Positions 9,222 through 18,104 of a DNA stretch of 64,000 bases are shown piece by piece. The DNA is taken from positions 1-64,000 of the forward strand of contig NZ_JAUQSZ010000003.1 of NCBI RefSeq assembly GCF_030580995.1, written 5' to 3'. The notes under the pieces were generated by a model that had not been told where the DNA came from, ran no database searches, and was given only the letters and a program-made list of their open reading frames with translations. A program made the position numbers and the translations under genes. Origin of the DNA: Sphingomonas immobilis. Its GTDB lineage: Bacteria; Pseudomonadota; Alphaproteobacteria; Sphingomonadales; Sphingomonadaceae. Position 1 is the first letter of the stretch. Every line of letters starts with the position of its first letter.

Positions 9222-9464
9222 GCCTGCTTTCCTCAGGGGCCGGATCGTCCTCAGCCCGAAGTCAATGTGCTGACCCCGAGGTAGGAGTTCGTGACGTCGC
9301 AACAAGCCTCGCACGGATCGAGAGATGCGCTCACACTCACCGCCGCTCCCGCGAGATCCACGGAACGTTCATCGCCGCGACTTGAGGGGCCGAAATACGT
9401 CCTGCGTTCGGAGACCGCTGTCGCAGCCGAAAGCCGCACTCTGCGCTCGACCCAGGAGGGCGGG

Positions 9465-9650
9465 TTACTGATACCCTCCCTCTTTCCGGTCTTCAGCCGC
9501 ATCTTCCTGTGCGTGCTCCATATCTTCAGCCTCCGTCTTCCCCGGCTCCTCTTCGAGCGTGTGCTCCGACCCGCTATCCTTCGCGTGGTCCAGTTCGTTG
9601 ACGTCGGTCTCGAAACCGGGCTCGTCTTCTTCAGGGGCAGCACTTGTCAT
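9465..9650 (-). CDS. small acidic protein, paralogue of 19466-19636
   Basis: A 61-residue, strongly acidic, probably disordered protein. The shared core DEPGFETDV..E.DH....GSE.TLEE and the later EHA.ED are found again in the 56-residue protein at 19466-19636. I chose the ATG at 9650 because it aligns with the paralogue's start and a GAGGAG site lies nine bases upstream in both. Function unknown; no signal peptide or membrane segment. Confidence 0.65.
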   Translation of the reverse strand: MTSAAPEEDEPGFETDVNELDHAKDSGSEHTLEEEPGKTEAEDMEHAQEDAAEDRKEGGYQ

Positions 9651-10155
9651 GGTCATCATCTCCTCATGCTCCTCCAACGATCCGGTCGGCTTGAAAGATG
9701 CGAGCGCTTTCGGCCCCTTCCTGGTTTTCTAGGACGGACGGGCGGATTTCAGATGGCAGTTGTTCGGCAACCAGACGCCTCCCTGGCTGGCCTGTAACGT
9801 CCAACGCCAGTCGGGCGAGACCGGCTGTGAAGACGCGCCCTTGTCGGATCCGATCGTGGCTGCCGAGCTTCCTGATGAGGACGCGGCCCAGAAAGTGCGT
9901 GCTGCCTATGCCGAGTTCGACGCTGAAGGGTTGTTGAGATCGATTAGGTTTTGCCACCCGGAGATTGACCGCCGGATTGAAGAACGGAAAGCCGCATTGC
10001 CAAGCTCAGCGCGCGGTCACCGCAAAGGCCCCTGCCCGTTCGCTACCTCGCGCCCGAGATTTCGGATCTGGCTCTCGCTATTCGGCAGGCGCGAGCTGTG
10101 AATAATCAATATCTTAACCCACAGTGCCGATACACCCTCCCCTGGAGGAAGGCGC
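9651..10155. other. about 500 bases without a convincing gene
   Basis: Two open frames oppose each other here: plus 9760-10101 and minus 9664-9957. Neither matches a family I know, and both look compositionally plausible. The plus frame (FGNQTPPWLACNVQRQSGET) could be a small hypothetical protein. The end of the stretch holds the leader of the BLUF gene. Confidence 0.4.
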
Positions 10156-10554
10156 ATGCTGCAACTCGTGTATATCAGTACTGCAGTTCCGTCGGTGGGC
10201 GAGAATGACCTCTCCAAAATCCTCGCTCGCTCGCGCACCAACAATCGGCACGATGAACTGACGGGGTTTCTTCTCTTCAATGGCCAGCGGTTTCTTCAGG
10301 CGCTCGAGGGGCCTGACGCACACGTTGAGAGCACCATCGCGCGGATCGCGACCGACCCGAGACACCGCGCGCTTGTCACGCTCTCACGCCGCGCGATCGA
10401 CGCGAGAGAGTTTGGCGAATGGGCGATGGCCTCGTTCGGCTTGCGCGATCGTGATGGCGCAGCCGCCATCGCCCGGGTCGATGCGTTGACGACCAAGGCC
10501 TCGCCGAACGTGCGGGCTCAGTTTACCAGCTATGCAAGGCTACGGGCCGCCTGA
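10156..10554 (+). CDS. BLUF-domain blue-light photoreceptor
   Basis: A 132-residue single-domain BLUF protein. MLQLVYIS carries the flavin-proximal Tyr6. SRTNNRHDELTGFLLFNG with Asn29/Asn30, and GQRFLQALEG with the second conserved Gln48, match the FAD-binding core. BLUF domains sense blue light through FAD hydrogen-bond rearrangement. With no output domain, this short protein must act through a partner, probably by protein-protein contact. A strong site (TGGAGGAAGG) precedes the ATG, so expression may be substantial. Confidence 0.9.
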   Translation: MLQLVYISTAVPSVGENDLSKILARSRTNNRHDELTGFLLFNGQRFLQALEGPDAHVESTIARIATDPRHRALVTLSRRAIDAREFGEWAMASFGLRDRDGAAAIARVDALTTKASPNVRAQFTSYARLRAA

Positions 10555-10576
10555 AGTCGCAAGCGCCGCGCAGCGG

Positions 10577-10778
10577 TCACTTCGGCCGGTCCGCCGGATA
10601 CTCCTCGGGCGTCACGTTACCGACATTAAGGCGGTCTTCGACCGTCTCCGTCGGCTGGCCACCCGGCGTGTCGGTCTGCCCGCGATCGAGCGTGTCGCTG
10701 GGGCTGCGGGCATCGCCTTCCTGCTGGTGCTCGGTCGAGATGTTCGGCGCAGGCTGCGTCTCGGTCGCCGAAAGTCAT
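10577..10778 (-). pseudogene. small polar protein with an apparent 1-base frameshift near its start
   Basis: The minus frame from about 10770 to the stop at 10577 encodes a polar, disordered-looking protein (TETQPAPNISTEHQQEGDA ... NVGNVTPEEYPADRPK) but begins after an in-frame TGA with no start codon. An ATG at 10776-10778 lies one base out of frame. Removing one T from its TTT run would give MTSATETQP and restore a 66-residue protein. It is either a recent frameshift or a sequencing error. Confidence 0.5.
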
Positions 10779-10881
10779 TCTACACGACGAAGATCACGCG
10801 CGCTGGCTTGGCGCCCCGATAGAGGATGCGCTGTCGCTCGGCTGGGCCTTCCCGAGCCAATTGCTCGCGGTCGACGCCTGA
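10768..10881 (+). pseudogene. C-terminal remnant of a SRAP (YedK/HMCES-like) protein
   Basis: The plus frame ending at the TGA 10879-10881 reads KVILHDEDHARWLGAP then EDALSLGWAFPSQLLAV, which matches the extreme C-terminus of SOS-response-associated peptidases. The N-terminal catalytic Cys2 and the rest of the domain are absent. The fragment starts within, and antisense to, the small protein at 10577-10778. Confidence 0.5.
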
Positions 10882-10891
10882 TCTCGCCCCA

Positions 10892-11230
10892 TTAATGGGC
10901 CATCGAGGTGCCGCCAGGTACATTTCCGCGCAACGCCAGCACGAGCGACAGCAGGCTCTGGCCCGTTCCTTCCTGCGCTGCGCGCAGTTCCTTGGTCCGG
11001 CGCTCGACATGCTTGGCCACGGTCTGCGCGCCGAGCCGCAGGTGGCGCGGGGTCGTCAGATGCGTATCATTGTCGAGCAGAGTCGCCGTGCATAGCGACA
11101 GGAAATCGATCACGTCGTCCGCGCAAACGTCCCCATCGGAGCTGACGGACGCGAGCGCGTCGAACAGCTGGGGCATGACCTGCTGCACAAGCTGGAACTT
11201 TGCGGCGTCGTCGACCTTGAACGTGTCCAT
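10892..11230 (-). CDS. conserved small protein, paralogue of 42386-42760
   Basis: A 112-residue soluble protein. Its centre, DDVIDFLSLCTATLLDNDTH followed by LTTPRHLRLGAQT, is closely similar to the centre of the protein at 42386-42760 (DDLYSFFGLCVGALIDNDSH, then ITTPRDIRLGAET). Helical throughout, with no catalytic motif I recognise. A GGAGTAAG site precedes the ATG. Function unknown; two divergent copies in one window suggest a lineage-specific family. Confidence 0.7.
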   Translation of the reverse strand: MDTFKVDDAAKFQLVQQVMPQLFDALASVSSDGDVCADDVIDFLSLCTATLLDNDTHLTTPRHLRLGAQTVAKHVERRTKELRAAQEGTGQSLLSLVLALRGNVPGGTSMAH

Positions 11231-11240
11231 GTCTTACTCC

Positions 11241-11447
11241 TCATGACCTGAAGCGATTGATCGCTCGTTTCCATTCTCCCATGTCTGGCATGCGGAGCCG
11301 AATATCAGCCTCGGTTTCCGCGACGAGTGCCAACCTCGCGGGGCGGATGCGCCTGCGAAGCTGCGCGCCACACTTACGACACCAGAAGCGAACGCATGCC
11401 GCGCGCAGATTGTCGTCCCAGCCACGCTTGTGAAAATGCCACCACAA
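11241..11447 (-). CDS. small basic hypothetical protein
   Basis: A 68-residue basic protein with a CRKCG pair and a C-terminal DMGEWKRAINRFRS. Similar short proteins with a CxxCG and a terminal WKR motif occur in sphingomonad genomes next to DUF6771-like genes, as here. A single CxxC suggests a half zinc site. The reading frame may extend upstream of the first ATG. Confidence 0.5.
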   Translation of the reverse strand: MWWHFHKRGWDDNLRAACVRFWCRKCGAQLRRRIRPARLALVAETEADIRLRMPDMGEWKRAINRFRS

Positions 11448-11486
11448 ACCATGCGGGTTGAACGCCGCGCTGTGCGGGCAGCAGCT

Positions 11487-11747
11487 TCATATTGGCCGCA
11501 CCGCATGGTGCCACGCTGCCGCTTCGAAAATGAAGGTCGCGATGAATTGATCGGGATCGGTCGTGCAAGGGCTCGCGACTCCAGCGGCAATCGCACGCGC
11601 CAACTCTTGCGCCGCGCGCTCGCGTAGGCACGGATCAGGCATAGTGATGCCGACACGCGCCCAGCCGGGAGCAGCAAGGATCGACTCCGCAATGGCTGTG
11701 TCAGGCGTCAGGAGCGCGAATCGAGTCACAACAAGAGAATAGAACAA
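11487..11747 (-). CDS. DUF6771-like small protein
   Basis: An 86-residue protein whose middle, ESILAAPGWARVGITMPDP followed by LRERAAQELARAI, matches a short helical family common in sphingomonads (DUF6771-like). No membrane segment or catalytic motif. It is encoded 40 bases upstream of the small CxxCG protein on the same strand, possibly as a pair. Confidence 0.55.
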   Translation of the reverse strand: MFYSLVVTRFALLTPDTAIAESILAAPGWARVGITMPDPCLRERAAQELARAIAAGVASPCTTDPDQFIATFIFEAAAWHHAVRPI

Positions 11748-11800
11748 ACAACGAACGTATCAACCTGTGTCGGCGCGCCGCGGCGCGACTCACGCGCCCG

Positions 11801-12328
11801 TCAGGTGCCCTTGCGATCCTCGGTCTCGTCGAGCTTTGCGAGGTTTGCTTGCGGGTCGGTAGCGTTCGCCATCGAGTTCGCTTCAGCATCGAGCCGAGAC
11901 GATAACAGCGGGTTATCGCGACGCTGGTCTTCTAGAAGCTCGATAACCTTCGCGATCTTTTTTTCGCTCAGCACGGCAATCTGGAGCGTGAGGCGCGCAC
12001 GCTTTTCAGCAAGCACATCTTCGTGCCGCTGTGTCGTGAGAATGAGCAGCGCGACAAGCAGCGCAGCAATCGTGGTAGAGATTTCCAGGCTCGGAAATGG
12101 GAAGGCATCGGGCGCAGGCACGCCGATGTGCGCAAGCACGACGTTGCCGGCCATCCAAGCCAGTATCATGGCCAGGATGATACCAGTCGCAACGGGCTGT
12201 CCCAAAACGCCGGTGAACCGGTCCGCGAGCCTCTGCAGCAGCCCTGCTTCCGCGTTATGGGCCTCGTAGATTGCAGCGAGCGCCTCGATCGTCTCGTCGA
12301 CATGCTTTTTGGGAGTGTCGTCCGCCAT
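11801..12328 (-). CDS. DUF1003 inner-membrane protein
   Basis: A protein of about 175 residues with two membrane helices (VATGIILAMILAWMAGNVV and ISTTIAALLVALLILTT) separated by a short periplasmic loop, followed by a charged cytoplasmic tail beginning QRHEDVLAEKRA. This is the DUF1003 pattern. I chose MADDTPKK (12328) as the start; MARSAT at 12346 is possible. The role of the family is unknown. Neighbours are small stress-type proteins. Confidence 0.75.
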   Translation of the reverse strand: MADDTPKKHVDETIEALAAIYEAHNAEAGLLQRLADRFTGVLGQPVATGIILAMILAWMAGNVVLAHIGVPAPDAFPFPSLEISTTIAALLVALLILTTQRHEDVLAEKRARLTLQIAVLSEKKIAKVIELLEDQRRDNPLLSSRLDAEANSMANATDPQANLAKLDETEDRKGT

Positions 12329-12642
12329 CGTTGCTGAACGAGCCATAGACCCGAAAGACCCTTTCGCCCGTTCCGTCATCAAATAAAGGAGCGCCACTCA
12401 AGATGGCTTGGCGCGCTCCTTCATATGTACCGGCTGTGCATGCGAGCCGCGACCAGATCGCGGGTACCCACCCGTCGAGCACGAACCGCTTCGATGTAGC
12501 GACTTCAAACACATGCGGCGGATCAAGCGCCAAGACGCACCACCTCACCCATTGGGCCCGCGCCGCGAAAATCGCCTGCTGCGAGGCAGATCAGTTCTTT
12601 GTGAACCAGCGGCTTTGTCACGACGAGCAAGTCGCTTGATGT
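12329..12642. other. stretch without a certain gene
   Basis: A minus frame (12255-12548) and a plus frame (12403-12639) are open. The minus frame has a protein-like middle (HVFEVATSKRFVLDGWVPA) but ends inside the DUF1003 gene in another frame. Neither is recognised; a short hypothetical protein on the minus strand is possible. Confidence 0.35.
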
Positions 12643-12834
12643 CTAGCGGGATGCGCGTTCCTTCGCGGCCAAATTAATCGCGGTCTTGCTTAACGTCTCT
12701 TCCGCACCGTCCGCCATGGTTTCCCAAACGGCCGCGGCACGCTCATGCATTTCACGACGGTTTTGCAGCTTCGTCTGCGCTGCGGCCGCGCGCTGGGCGG
12801 CTGCATTGGCGCGGTACGTCTCGATGGCGTTCAT
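12643..12834 (-). CDS. small helical hypothetical protein
   Basis: A 63-residue Ala-rich helical protein beginning MNAIETYRANAAAQRAAA with HERAAAVWETMADGAEE in the middle. Short proteins of this look are widespread in sphingomonads. No known function. The 248 bases upstream (12835-13082) hold nothing I can identify. Confidence 0.55.
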   Translation of the reverse strand: MNAIETYRANAAAQRAAAAQTKLQNRREMHERAAAVWETMADGAEETLSKTAINLAAKERASR

Positions 12835-13082
12835 TCAGGATCCCGTGCGACTTCAGCACCGTGCCGCATCAGATCTAAACCCGCCGGGACGGACCCGAGT
12901 TGCATCTCTTTTGAACAACGCGTGGATCGGGCGTCGTCGAGCTCGTTTTGGCGTGGCGGTAAGATCAGGGAAAGGCAGATCAGCGCTTAAAAGGGCGCAC
13001 TGATCTGGTGGAGCGGCGGATCTGAATGCCCGAGCGCGCCATCATCGACGGGGCACGACGGGCAGCCTCGAAGGGCTGAAAA

Positions 13083-14510
13083 TCAGGTGCGCATCGCTTG
13101 CTCCGGCCGGACACCCTGCCGGCGTAGCCCAAGCAGCACGTTGCCCTCGGTGGAGAGGTAGTTGTGGGCATAATCGAAGCGCGGCGTGTCGGCGAACAGC
13201 AGGTAGTAGTATTTCATCTGCTCGGACCACCAATAGCCGGGACAGTGATCGGCCTGGCGCTTGGGCCTTGCAGTGACATCGGCAAGATCAGTGTAGCCGA
13301 ACCGCGCCTTGTTCCAGCGCTTCATCGCAAGGAAATGGTCACGACCGATCTCTCGCCAGCGCGGATTGCGGTCAAGCAACCAGAGGGTGAAGGCGGCGTC
13401 GGCAAGCTCCGGGCGAAGCGCGTTGGTCACCTGGGCCGGCTTGGCGGTGGCATAGTCATAGCCCTCGGGCAGCACGCCGAAGCGACCCTGCACCTTCGCC
13501 CAGCTCTCCGTGTAGGCCGCGCCTAGCTTCAACGCCCCGCCCTGCCCCAGCAGTCCGCCGTAGAAGGAGGCGAGTTCGTCTTGCTCGGTCGAGACCACCG
13601 CGCCGGTCTCGAAGTCGACGTCCGCGAACCACAGGCTGCCGTGCTTCCAGACCTGTTGGTGTTTCAGGATCGCGGCGGTGCAGACATCATACATGCGCTT
13701 GCATTCGGCATCGCCGAACAGTTGCCACCCGTCCCAGAGATATTCGAAGAAACTGTCGCAATAGGAGCCGACGGTCGCGCGGCGGTCCCGCCATGCGCCG
13801 GTCAGCACGTCGATCTGCGTCGCCACGAGGTCGAGCTTCGAACGCCGCTCGAAAATGGCGACCGCGGCCTTGCGCGCCGCGCGGCCGTAGCGCGGATCGC
13901 CGGTCAGTTGGCTGAGCATCTCCCATTCGGGAAGATAGGTCGCGATATCGGCGGGGCTGGTGACCGGCTCGCTCGATGCGTGCGTGCGCAGGTTGATCTT
14001 GCGGTACGGCATGCCGGTGGGCGTGTCGAACGCCGGGAGCAGGCGGTCGGCGAGATCGCGCGCCTTTGCGAGCAGCACCGGATCGCCACAAGCGTGGTGC
14101 GCGGAGAGCAAGCCGCCGAGCAGCCGGATCGAGGTCTCGAACACCGAGACCACGCCATCGACGTCGAAATCGAGGTTCGCCTTCACCCAGTCGACGCCGT
14201 CTTGGAAACGACTGTCGAGGCCCATCACCCAGAGCGTATCGAGCGCCTCGACGAGGCTCAGTCCGAGGTGACGGTCCTTGAGCGGGAAGCTCGACACGCC
14301 GCCGCTGACCGGCTTGATCTCGTCCTTGCCCCAGGCATGGGCCCTGTAGAGATCCCAGGCCCAGATCATCTCGGCCCTGACCTCCTCCCCAAGCGCAGCC
14401 CAGTCCGTAGCTCTGTCCCGGCGCGCAGCACCCCAGAGTGGTCCGCCTGCCATGAGACTACCCGTAGCCGCCGCTGTACCGACCAAGAGCCTACGACGAT
14501 CGCTGCGCAT
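13083..14510 (-). CDS. Tat-exported GH47 family alpha-mannosidase-like protein
   Basis: A 475-residue protein with an N-terminal twin-arginine-type signal (RSDRRRLLVG, then a hydrophobic stretch). The mature part shows GH47 hallmarks: WAWDLYRAHAWGKDEIKP, VEALDTLWVMGL, FETSIRLLGGLLSAH, LPEWEMLSQLTGDPRY, CDSFFEYLWDGW, and near the C-terminus YLSTEGNVLL with the Thr-Glu pair used for calcium binding. GH47 enzymes trim alpha-1,2-linked mannose and are mostly eukaryotic; bacterial members are few and periplasmic. Start chosen at MRSDRRR (14510) to fit the signal. Confidence 0.85.
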   Translation of the reverse strand: MRSDRRRLLVGTAAATGSLMAGGPLWGAARRDRATDWAALGEEVRAEMIWAWDLYRAHAWGKDEIKPVSGGVSSFPLKDRHLGLSLVEALDTLWVMGLDSRFQDGVDWVKANLDFDVDGVVSVFETSIRLLGGLLSAHHACGDPVLLAKARDLADRLLPAFDTPTGMPYRKINLRTHASSEPVTSPADIATYLPEWEMLSQLTGDPRYGRAARKAAVAIFERRSKLDLVATQIDVLTGAWRDRRATVGSYCDSFFEYLWDGWQLFGDAECKRMYDVCTAAILKHQQVWKHGSLWFADVDFETGAVVSTEQDELASFYGGLLGQGGALKLGAAYTESWAKVQGRFGVLPEGYDYATAKPAQVTNALRPELADAAFTLWLLDRNPRWREIGRDHFLAMKRWNKARFGYTDLADVTARPKRQADHCPGYWWSEQMKYYYLLFADTPRFDYAHNYLSTEGNVLLGLRRQGVRPEQAMRT

Positions 14511-14576
14511 ATCCTGCGTCTCCTTCACCCCCACCATGCGCCGAGACCGAGGCGATGCAAGATCGAAGGCGGGCCG

Positions 14577-14826
14577 TCAGCCGCGCGCTGGCCCGTCCAG
14601 GCCGAGCAGAAGCGTCGGTATGAGTTCCGAGACGGTGGGATGAACCGCCACCGCCCAGCACAGCACATCGAATGGTTGGCCGGCCGACATAGCGTCGAGG
14701 ATGCCGTGAATCGCCTCATTGCCGCCGTTGCCGAGGATGGCGGCGCCGAGAATCCGCAGCGTAGCACGGTCAGCGACGACCTTCATTAGCCCTTTGGTCT
14801 CGCCCTTCTCTTTGGCGCGGCCTCCG
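14577..14826 (-). pseudogene. C-terminal fragment of a mercuric-reductase-like flavoprotein
   Basis: The frame contains KEKGETKGLMKVVADRAT, RILGAAILGNGGNEAIHGIL and HPTVSELIPTLL, which match the dimerisation domain of class I pyridine-nucleotide disulfide oxidoreductases. FAD- and NAD-binding domains are absent, and upstream the frame breaks just after a possible MTR match at about 14846. It lies between the aldo/keto reductase and GH47 genes on the same strand. Confidence 0.7.
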
Positions 14827-14917
14827 CGTCCTCGGGCGCGTCATGATAAGCACGTCATGGCCCTACGCAGCCAAAGCCAAGCATGCGATCAGCGATTTTG
14901 CCTGGGGATCGGGTTCG

Positions 14918-15748
14918 TCACAGCATCTCGAGGGCGACCGGACCGCGCGGAGCCCGGAACACCGCGTCAAGCTTGTCGAGCGTGACCCTGTCCAGCACCA
15001 CATCTGCCGCCGCGCGGTTCTCCCGAACATGGGTGACATCGCTTGCCTTTGGAATGGCGACCAGGTTTGGCTGTCGCAGCGTCCAAGCCAACGCCAACTG
15101 TCCGGGCGTAAGCTGTGCCTCAGCGGCAATCGTCGCCAACTTTTGATCTCCGATGAGCCTGCCTTGCTCGACCGGACTATAGGCCATCACGGCCATATCG
15201 TGCTGCTCCAGCCACGGGATCAAAGCGTGTTCAGGCCCTCGCCGCGTGAGGTTGTAAAGGATCTGGTCGGCTACACAGACAGCGCCGCCTGCCGACAGCA
15301 ACTCGATCATATCATCGGTGTCGAGATTGCTAACGCCCCAGTGACGGATCTTCCCGTCGCGCCGAAGCGCCTCCATCGCCTCCACTGTTTCGGAAAGCGG
15401 TATCCGCCCACGCCAATGCAGAAGGTAGAGATCCAGCCGATCCGTCCCGAGCCGTCGAAGGCTAGCTTCGCATGCACGCGCAAGGCGGTCTCGCGACGCA
15501 TTCTGCGGATAGGCTTTGCTGACCAGAAAGACCTGGTCACGCAGTCCGGCGATGGCTTCTCCCACCAGCGTTTCGGTAGCGCCGTCACCGTACATTTCCG
15601 CCGTATCAATGAGCGTCATGCCGAGTTCGATGCCCACGCGGAGCGCTCGGATCTCGTCGTCGCGGCTCTGAGAACGCTCGCCCATGTTCCAGGTGCCCTG
15701 GCCGAGGCAGGGTACGTCCTCGTCGCTGGTCAACCCGATGCGTCGCAT
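14918..15748 (-). CDS. aldo/keto reductase
   Basis: A 276-residue AKR barrel: GMTLIDTAEMYGDG (catalytic Asp and Tyr), VSKAYPQNA with the conserved Lys position, DLYLLHWRGRIP with the active-site His, WGVSNLD, and a NADPH-site region AIPKASDVTHVREN. These match bacterial aldo/keto reductases that reduce aldehydes or ketones with NADPH. It begins directly after intergenic DNA and precedes the flavoprotein fragment. Substrate not predictable. Confidence 0.88.
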   Translation of the reverse strand: MRRIGLTSDEDVPCLGQGTWNMGERSQSRDDEIRALRVGIELGMTLIDTAEMYGDGATETLVGEAIAGLRDQVFLVSKAYPQNASRDRLARACEASLRRLGTDRLDLYLLHWRGRIPLSETVEAMEALRRDGKIRHWGVSNLDTDDMIELLSAGGAVCVADQILYNLTRRGPEHALIPWLEQHDMAVMAYSPVEQGRLIGDQKLATIAAEAQLTPGQLALAWTLRQPNLVAIPKASDVTHVRENRAAADVVLDRVTLDKLDAVFRAPRGPVALEML

Positions 15749-15883
15749 ACGCCCTCACCAGCCCTCCAACTCGCGCGACGCCAACGCCTGGCACGCAGAA
15801 TCGGCCACGACCGCCACAGGAAATTGTGGAGCAACCAACACCTGATCAGCTATCGCGCGGAATCAGCTATCGCGCGAACGCCG

Positions 15884-17770
15884 TCAGGCCGTTCCGCGCT
15901 CCAACAGCCGCATGAGGCGCGCCGAGAAGGCACGCGGATCGAGCGGTAACTCGCCGTCAGCGATGCGGGCCTCATCGAAGAGAAGATGGGCGGCGTCCGC
16001 ACGAATGTCCGAACTCTCTTCGAGTGCACTCAGTTTCTCGACGAGCGCATGGCGCGGGTTGATCTCCAGCACCGGCTTGACCGCCGCGTCGAGCCGCCCT
16101 GCCCCTGCAAGCAGCTTCTCGAGCTGACGGTCCATGCCCTGCTCGGGCGCGACAAGGCACACCGCGCTTTCCGTCAGGCGATCGGACGGGCGAACATCGG
16201 AAACCGCATCGCCAAGCGTAGCTTTTACGAAAGCGATAAACCCTGTGACAGAAGGCGACGCCGCTTCTGCTGCTGGCGGCGCACCGTCCGCTAGCGGGAT
16301 CAGGCTGAGGTCAGAGATGCCCTGCGTCACCGATTTGAACGGCTTGCCACCAAAATCGATTCCCGACGACGCCCAGAAGCTGTCCACGGGATCGGCGAGG
16401 AGCAGAACCTCAATCCCGCGGGCCCTGAAGCCTTCCAGCTGCGGCGATGTCGCGAGCCGGTCGAGGTCATTGCCGGTCGCGTAATAGATCGCGGTCTGGT
16501 TGTCCTTGAGGTCGGCGACATAGTCCTTGACCGAGCGCCATTCGCCGACCGAAGTCGTCGTCTTGAACCGGGCTAGCCCGAGCAACGTCTCGCGGCGCGA
16601 GAAATCCTCGTAGAGGCCTTCTTTCAGGACCGGGCCGAACTCGTCCCAAAGCTTGAGATACGCTGCCGTTTCGTTGGCTGCGAGCTTCTCGAGCTCGGAG
16701 AGCACGCGATTGGACACGCCTCTCTGGATTGCCGCCAGCACGGGGCTTTCCTGGATCATTTCGCGCGAGACGTTGAGCGGCAGGTCGTTCGAGTCGACCA
16801 GACCACGGACGAACCGCAAATAGCGCGGTAGGATCTGTGCCTCGTCGGTGATGAACACGCGGCGGACATAGAGCTTCATCCGGCCGGCGCGGTCGGGATC
16901 GAACAGATCGAACGGCTTGGTCTCGGGAATGAAGGCGAGCACGGTATATTCGTGCAATCCCTCGGCGCGGTAGTGGAGCGTCAGCGCAGGCTCATCGAAC
17001 TGGCCAGCGGCGCTGCGATAGAAATCCTTGTATTCATCCGCCGTGATCTCGCTCTTGGCACGTGTCCAGAGCGCGGCGCCGTCAGCGATCTGCTTCGGCT
17101 CAGACCCCTGCGCGTCCTTGAGGAAGATCGGCACCGGAACATGGCCCGACTGGGTCTTGATCGTGCGCTCGATCGTGTAATCCTCGGTATAGCCGGCTGC
17201 CTCCTCCTTGAGGTGCAGGACCACGCGGGTCCCGCGTGCGGGCGCCTCTGCAAGCTCGACCGGCCGGATCGTGTAGGTGCCGAGGCCGTCCGAGGTCCAG
17301 GTCGCTGCGCTGTCGGCGCCGGCGCGACGGGAGAAGACGTCGACCTGATCGGCGACCATGAAGGCCGAGTAGAACCCGACACCGAACTGTCCGATGAGCT
17401 GGCTGCCTTCGGCATCCTTGGCACCGGCGATCCTGTCCATGAACGCCTTGGTGCCCGAGCGCGCGATCGTGCCGAGCGCGTCGGCGAGCTCGGCCTCGCT
17501 CATGCCGATGCCATTATCCTCGATCGTCAGGCGGCGGGACTTGGGATCAAGCGTCACGGTGATGCGCGGCTGCCCGTCATCACCAAGCAGGCTGGCGTCG
17601 CTCAATCCCTCATAGCGCAGCTTCTCGCACGCATCGGCCGCATTCGAGATCAGCTCGCGCAGGAAAACGTCCTTGTCCGAATACACCGAGTGCACCATCA
17701 GGTGCAGCAGCTTGGCGACATCGGCCTCGAACGATCGGGTTTCAGGTGCGGCTTCGGTCGTTGTCGTCAT
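15884..17770 (-). CDS. htpG: molecular chaperone HtpG (Hsp90)
   Basis: A 628-residue Hsp90. The GHKL ATPase domain shows FLRELISNAADA, DNGIGM and GQFGVGFYSAF; the middle domain has LPLNVSREMIQESP; the C-terminal dimerisation domain ends at about residue 628. The length is normal for bacterial HtpG. ATG chosen at 17770 (MTTTTEAAPE) because GGAAATCC precedes it and the upstream codons are not homologous. HtpG folds cytoplasmic clients under heat or oxidative stress. Confidence 0.97.
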   Translation of the reverse strand: MTTTTEAAPETRSFEADVAKLLHLMVHSVYSDKDVFLRELISNAADACEKLRYEGLSDASLLGDDGQPRITVTLDPKSRRLTIEDNGIGMSEAELADALGTIARSGTKAFMDRIAGAKDAEGSQLIGQFGVGFYSAFMVADQVDVFSRRAGADSAATWTSDGLGTYTIRPVELAEAPARGTRVVLHLKEEAAGYTEDYTIERTIKTQSGHVPVPIFLKDAQGSEPKQIADGAALWTRAKSEITADEYKDFYRSAAGQFDEPALTLHYRAEGLHEYTVLAFIPETKPFDLFDPDRAGRMKLYVRRVFITDEAQILPRYLRFVRGLVDSNDLPLNVSREMIQESPVLAAIQRGVSNRVLSELEKLAANETAAYLKLWDEFGPVLKEGLYEDFSRRETLLGLARFKTTTSVGEWRSVKDYVADLKDNQTAIYYATGNDLDRLATSPQLEGFRARGIEVLLLADPVDSFWASSGIDFGGKPFKSVTQGISDLSLIPLADGAPPAAEAASPSVTGFIAFVKATLGDAVSDVRPSDRLTESAVCLVAPEQGMDRQLEKLLAGAGRLDAAVKPVLEINPRHALVEKLSALEESSDIRADAAHLLFDEARIADGELPLDPRAFSARLMRLLERGTA

Positions 17771-18044
17771 AATGGATTTCCAGTAAGATTGCCTGGCGCA
17801 GATGGCCGGCGACGGCGGCGCTTTCAAGTTGTGCGGCTCTCCTCGCCTGGCGCCGGTCCGGGTTTTGACGTCGGCGCGATCAAATCGAAGCCGATCGCTG
17901 GCGGCGCCCCCTGTCCGAGGAAACCCGCACCAGCGCTGGCAAGTCCGCCGGCAATGCGTGAGATGCACCTTCGTGGCTGCGCCGCTTCTGCCCCCCAGTC
18001 ACCGCGCATTCGCTTGGAAGTGGCCCCGTCGCCGCCATCGGAAA

Positions 18045-18069
18045 TGAACCCGGAATGTTGCAGGGCGTT
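18045..18069 (+). promoter_or_regulatory. candidate general-stress (EcfG-type) promoter of the GST gene
   Basis: TGAAC at 18045-18049, a 16-base spacer and CGTT at 18066-18069 resemble the alphaproteobacterial EcfG consensus (GGAAC-N16/17-CGTT), about 35 bases before the GST start. One mismatch in the -35. It would place the GST under the general stress response. Confidence 0.4.
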
Positions 18070-18104
18070 CGACATCCGCACGCGAGCAGCGAGGGAGAGG
18101 TTTC

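Noticed and set aside
9760..10101. Plus-strand ORF of 113 residues before the BLUF gene
   Set aside because: Overlaps an equally open minus frame and lacks a family match or good ribosome site.
12255..12548. Minus-strand ORF of 97 residues
   Set aside because: Its C-terminal third lies inside the DUF1003 gene in another frame, and no family match was recognised; kept only as a note.
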